Both the position numbers and the translations under genes were made by a program. From Amycolatopsis anabasis (lineage in GTDB: Bacteria > Actinomycetota > Actinomycetes > Mycobacteriales > Pseudonocardiaceae): a stretch of 64,000 nucleotides of DNA. Positions 28,020 through 40,000 of the stretch are shown here, one piece after another (within the stretch, counting starts at the first letter, position 1; each line of letters starts with the position of its first letter). The stretch lies in the NCBI RefSeq assembly GCF_009765355.1, contig NZ_VTHK01000044.1, positions 17,492-81,491 on the forward strand. The letters are read 5' to 3'. The notes beneath the pieces were generated by a model, which ran no database searches, was not told where the DNA came from, and saw nothing but the letters and a program-made list of their open reading frames with translations.

Positions 28020-31000
28020 TCGGCCACCGCGTTCTCCTGGGCGACGGCCGGTGCCCGTTGGCCGAGCAGTTCGGTTCGGAGGTACTCCCCCACGGCGGTC
28101 GGTGTCGGATGGTCGAACACGAGCGTGGCCGGGAGGCGCAGCCCGGCCGCGTTCTGCAGCCGGTTGCGGAACTCGACGGCGGTCAGCGAATCGAACCCGA
28201 GTTCCCGGAACGCCCGCCGCGGGCCGATCGTGTCCGCGTCGGTGTGGCCGAGCACGGTCGCGGCGGTCGTGCGCACGAGCTCGAGCAGAACCTCGTCCCG
28301 CTCGGATTCGGGCAGGCTCGCGAGTTTCGCCGCGAGCGAGGAGTCCGCGGATCCGGCGTTCGCGCCCGCCCTCCGCACCGGGACACGGACCAGGCCGCGG
28401 AGCAGAGCGGGCAACGCACCCGCTTTCGCCTGCCCGCGCAGGGCCGCCAGGTCCAGCCGGGTCGGGACCAGGACGGCCTCGTCCCGCGCCAGAGCGGCGT
28501 CGAACAGCGCGAGACCCTGTTCGATCGAGATCTCCCGGGTACCGGACCGGGCCAGTCGCGCCAGGTCACCGTCCTCGAGCTGCCGGGCGGACTCGCTGCG
28601 TTCCGCCCACAGGCCCCAAGCCAGCGACATCGCCGGTTTTCCGTGCGCGCGGCGGTACTGCGCCAGCGCGTCCAGGAAGGCGTTGCCCGCGGCGTAGTTG
28701 CCCTGTCCCGCGGAGCCGAACGTGGCCGCCCCGGAGGAGAACAGCACGAACGCCGTCAGTTCGGTGTCCGCGGTGAGTTCGTGCAGATTGAGGGCGCCGT
28801 CCACCTTAGGCCGCAGCACCGCGTCCACCTGCTCGCCGGTGAGCGAGCCGAGGACACCGTCGTCGATGACGCCCGCGGCGTGCACGACCGCGGTCAGCGG
28901 ATGCTCCGCGGGAACATCCGCCAGCACCGTGGCCAGCGTGTCGCGGTCCGCGGTGTCGCAGGCGGCGAACGTGACCGAGGCGCCCAGTTCGGCGAGACGT
29001 GCGGCCAGTTCCCCGGCCCCGGGGGACCGTTCGCCGCGGCGGCTGGTCAGCAGGAGCCGCCGCATCCCGTGCGCGTTCACCAGGTGTTCGGCCACCCGCC
29101 TGCCCAGCGCGCCGGTTCCGCCGGTGATCAGAACCGTGCCCTCCGGGGCGAACCGCGGCGAGGCCGGTTCCGCCGCGGGTGCGACCCGGACGAGGCGGGG
29201 AACGCGGAGGATCCCCGCGCGAACGGCGACCTGCGGTTCGCCGGAGGCGACGGCGGCCGGGACCAGGTGACCGGACGCCTCGTGAGCGTCGAGGTCCACC
29301 AGGATGAGCCGGTCCGGGTTCTCGGACTGCGCCGAGCGCATCAGGCCCCAGCTGGGGGCCTGCGCCAGGTCCGGCGCGCCGTCGCCATTACCGGTGCTCA
29401 CCGCACCAGAGGTCAGCACGACAAGGCGAGCGGCGGCGAACCGCTCGTCGGCCAACCAGGTTTGCAGGACTTCGAGCATCCGGCGGGTGCCTGCCCGGGC
29501 CGCCGGAGCGAGCTCCCCGTCGGCGGCCGGGTAGGGCACCACCACGTAGTCGGGAACGGGAGCGCCCGCCCCGATCGCCTCGCGCAGCGAACCCAGGTCC
29601 GGGTAGTCCTCACCGAGCACCACCCACCGCCCGGTCCGTTCCGCGACCCCGGTCGCGAGTTCGGCCCAGTCGATCCGGAACAGCGCGTCCCCGGGGGTGG
29701 CCGGAACGGCGTCGGCCCAGTCGATCGGCCGTACCTCGACGGCGCTCGCCGACAGCACCGGGGCGCCGGTCACGTCGGCGGCGGCCAGCGCCACTGTGTC
29801 CGATGTGGACATACGCAGTCCGATCCGCAGCCGGTCGGCCCCGGTGGCGTGCAGGCGCACGTCCCGCCACCGCGCGGCGAACGGGGGCTCCGCGGCCGGC
29901 CGGAGCAGGCGGCACCCGTGCAGCGCCGCGTCCAGCAGCGCGGGATGCAGTCCGAACTCGCCCGCGTCGGAAGCCAGTTCCTCGGGCAGGTCCAGTTCGG
30001 CGAACAGCTCGTCCCCGCGCCGCCAGACCGCGCGGACCGCCTGGAACGCGGGCCCGTACTCCTGGTCGTCGTAGAACTCGCCGACCGGCACCGCGGTCGC
30101 CCCCTCCGGGGGCCAGGCGGTGAGGTCGACCGGCTCCGCCGCGTCGCCGACGACCAGCACGCCGGTGGCGTGCCGGGTCCACGGCTCGTCCTCCGCCGCG
30201 TTCTCGGGCCGGGCGTGGACGGCGACCACGCGCCGCCCGGTCTCGTCCGGGCCGCCGACCGTGAGCTGGAGCCGGACCGCGCCGCCCTCGGGCAGCACGA
30301 GCGGGGTCTCGGCGGCCAGTTCGGCGAGCCGGTCGCACCCGACCTGGTCACCCGCGCGGAACGCCAGCTCGACGAACACCGCCGGGGGCACCAGGGTCCG
30401 CCCGGCCACGACGCAATCGGCGAGCCACGGGTGGGAATGCGCGGAAAGGCGTGCGGTGAACAGGAACCCGCCCACCTCGGGCAGCGCCACGGCCGCGCCG
30501 AGCAGGGGATGATCGGCCGGGCCGAGACCGGCCGACGTGACGTCTCCGGTGGCCGCGGGAGTATCCAGCCAGAACCGCTCGCGCTGGAACGCGTAGGTCG
30601 GCAGCTCGACCGGCTTCGGATCGGCGGTGAAGACCGCGCTCCAGTCCACCGCGATCCCGTGGACGTGCGCTTCCGCGAGCGAGGTGAGGAACCGGTCCGG
30701 CCCGCCCTCGCCGCGGCGGAGAGTGCCGACGACCGCGGCGCTGTCCACGGTCTCCTGCACGGCCGCCTGCAGCACGGGGTGCGGGCTCGGTTCCAGGAAC
30801 GCGGTGTGCCCGTCGGCGGTGAGCGCGCGGACGGTCCGCTCGAACAGCACCGGTTCGCGCGCGTTGCGGTACCAGTACCCGGCGTCCAGTTCGGCCGTGT
30901 CGACCGGGCCGCCGGTCACCGTGGAATAGAAGGGAATCTCGGCGGTCCGGGGCGCGACCGGGGCCAACTCGGCCAGCAGCCGCTCGCGCAGCGCCTCGAT

Positions 31001-34000
31001 CTGCGCGGTGTGTCCGGCCGCGTCCGCGCCCCGGATTCGGCGGGCACGAATCTCCTGCTCCGCGAGCTCGGCCATCAGCTCATCGAGGGCCGCGGCCTCC
31101 CCGGCCACGGCGAGCGACGCGGGCCCGTTGACCGCGGCGATGGCCAGCCGGTCGCCCCATTTCGCCAGCCGCGGTTCGAGTTCCTCCGCGGGCAGCGACA
31201 CCGACACCACGCCCCCGCGCCCGGAGAGTTCCTCGTCGATCAGGCGTGACCGCAAGGCGACCACCCGGGCGGCGTCCGACAGGGACAGCGCACCGGCCAC
31301 GCAGGCCGCGGCCACCTCGCCCTGCGAATGGCCGACGACCGCGGCGGGCCGCACGCCGAAGGAGCGCCACAGCTCCGCCAGCGACACCATCACCGAGAAC
31401 AGCACCGGCTGCACCACGCGCAGGCGGTCCAGGGTCGGCGCGCCCGGTTCAGCTCGCAGGACGGCGAGGACCGAGAAGTCCACGAAGGGGGCGAGTGCCT
31501 CGTCGCACTGGCGCAGCCGGTCGGCGAACACCGGCCAGGCGTCCATCAGGCCGACGGCCATCTCGGGCCATTGCGAACCCTGGCCGGGGAAGACGAAGGC
31601 GACCTTGCCGGGCACGGCCAGTCCCTGCGTCACGTTCGGGGCGGAGGTCCCGGTCCCGAGCGCGGCCAGTCCGGTCAGCAGCTCTTCGCGGCTCCGGCCG
31701 AGCACGGCCGCCCGGTGGGGATGTGCGGATCGGGTCGTGGCCAGGGCGAAGCCGAGGTCGGTCAACCGCTGCCCGGGGTGGTTCGCGACGTGCTCGGCCA
31801 GCCGCTCGGCCTGTGCCCGCAGCGCGGTTTCGCTTCGGCCGCTCACCACGAACGGCAGGACGGCGGGAAGCTCCTCGGGCTCGGACCGCTCGGCCGTCGC
31901 CGACGACGGCGGTTGTTCGAGGATGACGTGGGCGTTGGTGCCGCTGATCCCGAAGGAGGAGACCCCGGCGCGCCGGGGGTGTCCGTTCGCCGTCCAGTCC
32001 TGAGCCTCGGCCAGCACCCGGACGTCACCCGCGGTCCAGTCCACGTGCGGGGACGGCGCGTCGACGTGCAGCGTTCGCGGCAGCGTCCCGTGCCGCATGG
32101 CCATCACCATCTTGATCACCCCGGCCAGCCCGGCGGCGGCCTGGGTGTGCCCGAGGTTCGACTTGACCGAACCGAGCCACAGTGGACGGTCCCGGTCCTG
32201 GCCGTAGGTGGCGAGCACGGCGTGCGCTTCGATCGGATCGCCCAGCGCGGTTCCGGTGCCGTGCGCCTCGACCGCGTCGACGTCCGATGTGGACAGTCCC
32301 GCACTGGCCAGCGCCTGCCGGATCACCCGTTCCTGGGACGGGCCGTGCGGTGCGGTGAGCCCATTGCTCGCACCGTCGGAGTTGACCGCAGACCCGCGCA
32401 CGACGGCCAGGACCGGATGCCCGTGGCGCTTGGCGTCGGAAAGCCGTTCCACCAGGAGCATCCCGACGCCCTCGGACATTCCGGTGCCGTCGGCCGCCGC
32501 GGCGAACGCCTTGCACCGCCCGTCCGTGGCGAGGACCCGCTGCCGGCTGAACGTGACGAACGGTTCGGGGGTGGAGATCACCGACGCCGCACCGACCAGG
32601 GCCATCGAGCATTCGCCGCCGCGCAGCGCGTGGCACGCCTGGTGCAGCGCCACCAGCGAGGCGGAACAGGCCGTGTCGACGGTGACCGCGGGTCCCTCGA
32701 AGCCGAAGGTGTAGGCCAGCCGCCCGGAGAACACGCTGCCCGCCGTACCGGTCGCCTTGTACCCCTCGAGATCCGCGGGGGCGCCCGCGAGCAGGGAGCC
32801 GTAGTCCTGGCCGTGCGTTCCGGCGAACACGCCGACCGGTTCGCCGCGCAGGGACGCCGGGTCGATGCCCGCCCGTTCGAATACCTCCCACGCGGTCTCC
32901 AGGAGCAGCCGTTGCTGGGGATCCATGGCGAGGGCTTCGCGGGGGTTGATCCCGAAGAACCGGGCGTCGAACTCGACGAGGCCATCGATGAACCCGCCCT
33001 CACGGAGGTAGGTCTTCCCGGCGCGTTCGGGATCGGCGTCGAAGAGCCGTTCCAGGTCCCATCCGCGGTCCGCGGGCATCGGCCCGATCGCGTCGACCTC
33101 GTCGGCGACCACCCGCCACAGTTCTTCCGGTGAAGTCACACCGCCCGGGAACCGGCAGCTCATCGCCACGATCACGATCGGGTCGTCCGAGCTGACCCGG
33201 GTGGCCTTCGCCGGTGCGACGGTCTTCCCGGGGGTGCCCAGCAGTTCCGCCGCCAGATGATCGGCGAGTACACCAGGCGTCGGGTAGTTGAAGATCAGCG
33301 TGGGCGAAAGGCGCAGCCCGGTCACGCCGCCCAGCCGGTTGCGCAGTTCCACCGCGGTCAGCGAGTCGAACCCGAGTTCCTTGAACGATCGGCCCGGATC
33401 GACCTCGGCGCTCGAAGCGTGCCCCAGGACCGTCGCGGCGTGGGTGCGGACCAGGTCGAGGAGGGCGCCGCCGCGGTCCTCCTCCGGGAGGGCGGCCAGC
33501 CGTCGCGCCAGGGTGGCGTCCCCGTCGCGGGCACCGGTCTCGGCGGCGCGCCGCGGCCGGGTTCGCACGAGACCGCGGAACAGCTCGGGCAGCGGTTCCA
33601 GTGTGGACAAGGCCCCGGTGTCCAACCGCACCGGCACGAGCGCGGCTTCCGCACGGCCGAGGGCGGCGTCGAACAGGCCCAGCGCCTCGTCGGCGGACAA
33701 TGCTTTCGTGCCACCGCGGGCCATCCGGGCGAGGTCGGTCTCCGCCAGGCGACCGCCCATTCCGGCGGCCTCGGCCCACAACCCCCAAGCCAGCGAGACG
33801 GCTTGCTTTCCCCGGGCGCGGCGATGCCGCGCGAGCGCGTCGAGGAACGCGTTGGCCGCCGCGTATCCGGCCTGGCCGGGTGCGCCGAAGGTGGTGGCCG
33901 CCGAGGAGAACAACACGAAGGCCGCGAGGTTTTCCTCCCGGGTCAGCTCGTGCAGGTTCCACGCGCCGTCCAGCTTCGGCCGCAGGACGTGGTCGAGCTG

Positions 34001-37000
34001 CTCGGTGGTCAGGGATTCGATCACGGCGTCGTCGACCACGCCCGCGGTGTGCACCACGGCGGTCAGCGGGTGCTCGCCGGGGACCCGCGCGAGTGCCCGG
34101 GACAGCGCCTCGCGGTCGGCCACATCGCAGGCGACGAAGGTGACGTTCGCGCCCAGTCCGGTGAGTTCGTCGAGGAGTTCGGCCGCTCCCGCCGCCTCCG
34201 CGCCCCGGCGGGACAGCAACACCAGGTGCCGGATTCCGTGCGACACCACCAGATGCCGTGCCACGAGCCGGCCCAGCCCGCCGGTCGCCCCGGTGACCAG
34301 GACCGACCCTTCGGTGTCCAGGCGCGTGGGTTCCGCGTCGGTCGCGAACGCGCGCGCCAGCCTCGGCACGAGCACGCGACCCGAGCGCACCGCGACCTGG
34401 GGTTCGGCCGCCGCGAGCGCCGCCGGCAACGCCCAGGACGAGCCCTCCTCGCCGTCCAGGTCCACCAGCACGAACCGGCCGGGGTGTTCGGACTGCGCGG
34501 ACCGCACGAGTCCCCACACCGGGGCGTGCACGAGATCCGGACCGCCGTCACCGGAAAGCACCGCGTCCCGGGTCACCACGACGAGCCGGGAGTCACCGAA
34601 CCGCGAGTCGGCGAGCCAGGACCGCAGCAGGGACGACACCTCCGCCAGCAGGTCCCGCACCGGTTCCGCGACGCCGGTCTGCCCAGAGCCGCAGGTCACC
34701 ACCACGGCCTCGGGCACCGGTTCGCCCCAGTCGACCGCCTCCGCGAGCGCTTCCAGATCCGCGTAGGCGCCGGACACTTCACCGGAAGCGGCCAGCCAGG
34801 CGTGCAGCCGCGGTTCGTCCTCGCCCAGGACCGCCCACCGGATCGGCTCGGGCCGCGCGTCCGCCACGGGAGTCCAGTCCACTCGGTACAGCGAGTCCGG
34901 CCGCGCGGCCCGCAGCTGTTCCGCCGAAGCGGGCCGTACCGCGAGGGAGTCCACCGAAACAACCGGGGTGCCGGTCTCGTCGGCGGCCAGCAGGGAAACC
35001 GCGTCCGGGCCCGCCGGGGTCAGCCGGACCCGGAGTGCCGCGGCGCCGGTGGCGTGCAACGTGACGCCGCTCCAGACGAAGGCGAGTCGCCGCTCCCCCG
35101 ATCCGGCCGCGCCGAGTTCCATGCCCTGCACCGCGGCGTCGAGTGCGGCGGGGTGGATCCCGAACCGGGTCGCCTCCGCCTGCTGCTCCTCGGTCAGGCG
35201 AACCTCGGTGTAGATCTCCTCGCCCCGCCGCCAAGCGGCCCGCAGGCCCTGGAACGCGGGCCCGTAGTCCAGCCCCGATTCGGCCAGGCGGTCGTACAGT
35301 TCGGTGACCTCGAGCGCCTCCGCACCGGCGGGCGGCCAGTCCGCCAGCTCATCCGGGTCCGCCTGGTCACCGGGCGCCAGCGTGCCGACGGCGTGCCGCG
35401 TCCACGGGTCACGCGCCGCCGCGTCGCCCGGCCGCGAATGGATGCTCACCGTCCTGCCGTCGCCGCCCACGATCACCTGCAACTGGGCGTCGCGCTCGGA
35501 AAGCACCAGCGGCGCTTCCAAGGTCAGCTCGCCGAGCCGGTGGCACCCGATCTCCTGCCCCGCGCGCAGGGCCAGCTCGACGAACGCCGAACCCGGCACG
35601 ATGGTCGCGTCGAGCACCACGTGATCGGCCAGCCACGCCTGGGTGCGCGTGGACAACCGGCCGGTCAGCACCAGCCCGTCGCCTTCGGCGAGGCTCACCG
35701 CGGCGCCGAGCAGCGGATGGACCGGCGCCGCCAGACCCAGCCCGGTCACGTCGCGCGCGCCGGTGGCGGCCTCCAGCCAGAACCGGCGTCGCTGGAACGC
35801 GTAGGTCGGCAGGTCGACCCGGCGGGCATCCCGTCCGGCGAACACCGCATCCCAGTCGACTGCCGGTCCCCGGGCGTGCAGTTCGCCGAGCGACCGCAGA
35901 AACCGGTCGAGTCCGGGCTCGTCCCGCCGCAGGGTGCCGAGCACCACGCCGTCGTGCACCGTTTCCTCGATGCTCATGGTCAGCACCGGATGCGGGCTCA
36001 CCTCGACGAACGCCCGGTGTCCCTGCTCGGCCAGCCGCTCGATCGCGGCGCCGAACCGCACGGTTTCGCGCAGGTTCCGGTACCAGTACCCGGCGTTGGT
36101 CCCCGCCTGGTCGAGCCAGTCGCCGGACACGGTCGAGAAGAACGGAATCGACGGCCGCAGCGCCACCACCGGTTCGAGGGCCTCGGCCAGCCGTTCGCGC
36201 AGGTCCTCTACCTGAGCGGAATGCGAGGCGTAGTCCACCGGAATCGTCTTGGCCCGGATGTCCTCGCCCGCGCAGGCGGCGACCAGTTCCGCCAGGGCGC
36301 CCGGCTCGCCGGACACCACGGTCGACAGTGGACCGTTCACCGCGGCGACCGAGATCCGGCCATCCCAGCGGGCAACCCGCTCCCGGACCTCGTCGACCGG
36401 CAACCCCACCGAGACCATGCCGCCCCGGCCGGCCAGGGACTCGGCGATCAGCCGGGACCGCAGCACGACCACCCGAGCCGCGTCCTCGAGGGACAGCGCT
36501 CCCGCCACGTAGGCTGCGGCGATCTCGCCCTGGGAATGCCCCACCACCGCCGCGGGCTCGACCCCGTGGGAACGCCACAGCCGAGCCAGCGACACCAGCA
36601 CGGCGAACAACACCGGCTGCACCACGTCCACCCGGTCGAGCGGGCCGCGCAGCGCGTCCGTCACCGACCAGTCCACAAGGGACTCCACAACCCCGGCGGA
36701 TTCCGCCCACGCCTGGGCGAACACCGGCGAGGTGTCCAGCAGGTCCAGCGCCATCCCGGTCCACTGCGAACCCTGTCCGGGAAAGACGAAGACGGCCTGG
36801 CCCTCGACGTCGGCCACGCTCGTCGCGGCCGCACCGCGGGCGAGGGCGCGCAAGCCGCTCGACAGTTCGTCCCGGTCGGCGCCCACGACGACGGCCCGGT
36901 GTTCGAACCTCGCCCGGGTCGTCGCCAGGGAGTAGCCCACGTCCACCGGATCGAGCTCGCCGACCCGCGGCAGCAGGCGCTCTGCCTGCGCGCGCAGGGC

Positions 37001-40000
37001 CCGTTCGGTCCGGCCGGACAGCACCCACGGCACCGGACCGGCGGTCGCGCGGGCAGGCGCGGGTTCGGTGACCGGTGGGGGCTGTTCCACGATCACGTGC
37101 GCGTTGGTGCCGCTGACGCCGAATGAGGACACCCCGGCGCGGCGCGGACGATCGAGGCCCGGCCACGGGGTCGCCTCGGTGAGCAGTTCGACCGCTCCCG
37201 AAGACCAGTCCACATGCGGTGTCGGCGCGTCGACGTGCAGGGTTCGCGGCAGCAGCCCGTGCCGCATGGCCTCGACCATCTTGATCACCCCGGCCACCCC
37301 GGCGGCGGCCTGCACGTGCCCGATGTTCGATTTGACCGACCCCAGCAGGAGCGGGACCGCACGCTCCCGGCCGTAGGTGGCGAGCAGGGCGTTCGCTTCG
37401 ATCGGGTCACCCAGGGTGGTCCCGGTCCCGTGCGCCTCGACGGCGTCCACATCGGACGGTTCGAGCCGGGCGTTGGCCAAGGCCTGGCGGATCACCCGTT
37501 CCTGGGAAGGACCGCTCGGCGCGGTCAGGCCGTTGCTGGCGCCGTCGGAGTTGATCGCGGAACCGCGGAGCACCGCGAGGACCGGATGACCGTGGCGCCG
37601 AGCGTCCGAGAGGCGTTCCACCAGCAACAGGCTCGCGCCCTCGCTCCACCCGGTGCCGTCGGCCGCCGCGGCGAACGATTTGCACCGGCCGTCGGCGGCC
37701 AGGCCCCGCTGGCGGCTGAATTCCACGAACACCGACGGGGTCGCCATCACGGCGACGCCGCCGGCCAACGCCAGCGAGCATTCGCCCGACCGCAACGCCT
37801 GCGCCGCCAGGTGCAACGCCACCAGCGACGACGAACACGCGGTGTCCACGGTGACCGCGGGACCTTCCAGCCCCAAGATGTACGCCACCCGCCCGGACAC
37901 CACGCTGCCCGCGCCGCCGGTACCCAGGTAGCCCTCGACGCCTTCGGGTGGGGTGTCCAGCCGGGACGCGTAGTCGTGGAACATCACGCCCGCGAAGACA
38001 CCGGTCCGGCTCCCGCGCACCCACGCCGGGTCGATGCCCGCCCGCTCGAACGCCTCCCAGGAAATCTCCAGCAGCAGCCGCTGCTGCGGGTCCATCGCCA
38101 GCGCCTCACGCGGCGAGATCCCGAAGAACTCGGGGTCGAAATCACCCGCGCCGTAAAGGAAACCGCCCTCACGCACATACGAGGTCCCGGGGTTGTCCGG
38201 GTCCGGGTCGAACAGTCCGGCCAGATCCCATCCCCGGTCCGCGGGGAACTCGGACACCGCGTCCACCCCGGCCGACACCAGGTCCCACAGTTCTTCCGGT
38301 GAGGTCACCCCACCCGGCAGGCGGCAGGCCATCGCCACGATCGCGATCGGTTCCCCGGAGTCGGCGACCTCGGCCGGAACCGACTCCACGTCACGAGTGC
38401 CCAGCAGTTCCGCGCGCAGGTGGTCGGCGAGCGCCGCCGGGGTCGGGCGGTCGAAGGCCACGGTCGCGGCCAGGGACAGGCCGGTGGCCGCGGCGAGCCG
38501 GTCGCGCAGGGCGACCGCGGAGCGCGAGTCGAAGCCGAGCTCTTTGAACGCCCGGCGCGCGGGGATCCGCCCCGGGTCGGGGTCGCCGAGGACGCTCGCG
38601 GTTTCGGTGCGCACCAGGTCGAGCAGCAGTTGGTCCCGTTCGGCGGCGGAGAGGCCGGACAGGCGGTTCCGCAGTGTGGTGGCCGCGCCGGGTCGCCGTT
38701 CGGTCGATCCACCGAACGCGCACAGGGCCTCCTCGTCGAGACGTGCCGCGAGGAGCACCGGCTCGCCGTCGCCCAACGCGAGGTCGAGCGCGGCGAGCCA
38801 GTCGGTGTCGTCCCCTGGACGTGCTCCCCGGGCGAGCGACACCGCGGGCAGGCCGTGCGCTCGCCGGTGGTGCGCGAGCGCGTCCAGGAAGGCATCGGCC
38901 GCGGCCTGGTCCGGGTCTTCTCCCGTCCCGAGGAGCGAATCGGCCGAGGAAAGCAGAACGAACGCCCGCAGTTCGGACTCCCGCGTCAGCTCGTGGAGTC
39001 GTCGCGCGCCTTCGACCCGGAGTTGCGGGTCCCCCTCCGCCGCATACACGACCGCGCGCAGCGGCTGCTTGCCGGAAATCTCCGTCAGCAGGTCCTCCAG
39101 CGCGGCGGGATCGGCTACCTCCGCGGAAACCACGCGGGCGCCGGTGAGCTGCCGGGCCACCACGCCGTCCCGGTCACCGACGACGAGGACCGTGCCCTCG
39201 TCGATGCCCGAGGCCGCTCGGGCGGTCGCCGCCCGTACGGGAACCAACCGGGGCGCGCGCAGCACGCCCGCGCGCAGTGCCAGCTGGGTTTCTCCGGACC
39301 GGATCGCGGTGACGATGTCGGCGGCGGAACCGTCCCCGGCGTCCAGCAGGGCCAGCCGCTCGGGATGTTCGGCCAGTGCCGCGCGCACCGCGCCCCACAG
39401 CGGCGCGTTCACCAGGTCGGTCACGTCCTCGCCCGCACCGGCGGAGATCGCGCCCCGGGTCACGAAGACCAGGCGCGCGCCGGTGTAGGCGTCCTCGGCG
39501 AGCCAGGCCCGCAGCAGTTCGCGAACCTCGTCCGCGTCTCCGCTCGCGGCGCCGACGCGCGGTGCCAGCACCACCTCCGGCACTACCGCACCGTCCGCGA
39601 GCGCATCCCGCAGCGCAGCAAGGTTTCCGTAGGTCTCAACGGCCACCTCCGTGTCGCGCAGCCCGAGGTCATCGGTGCCCAGCACCGCCCACCGGCCCGG
39701 TCGCTCCTCGGTCGCCGGGGCCGCGGCAACCGGCGCCCAGTCCACCCGGAACAAGGACTCGTGTGCCGAGTCGCGCACCAGATGCGGCCGCGCGGGCTCG
39801 TCCAGCAGCTTGCGCCGGGCCACCTTTCCCGATGCCGTCCGGGGAATCGCTTCGACCTCGTGGACCTCGGCCGGAACCTTGAAGTACGACAACCGTTCGC
39901 GGCATACCGCGACGATGCGCTCGGCATCGACGACACCGGCGATCTCGGGCACCACGTACGCGACCGGGACCTCGCCGAGCGCCTCGTCCGGCTTACCGGC

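Noticed and set aside
23606..31249. A 2547-codon open frame on the plus strand opposite PKS A, and others such as 7044-11084 and minus-strand shadows near 1769-5032
   Set aside because: They are Arg/Pro/Gly/His-rich shadows of GC-rich PKS genes, with no domain resemblance; the opposite frames give perfect KS, AT, KR and ACP motifs.
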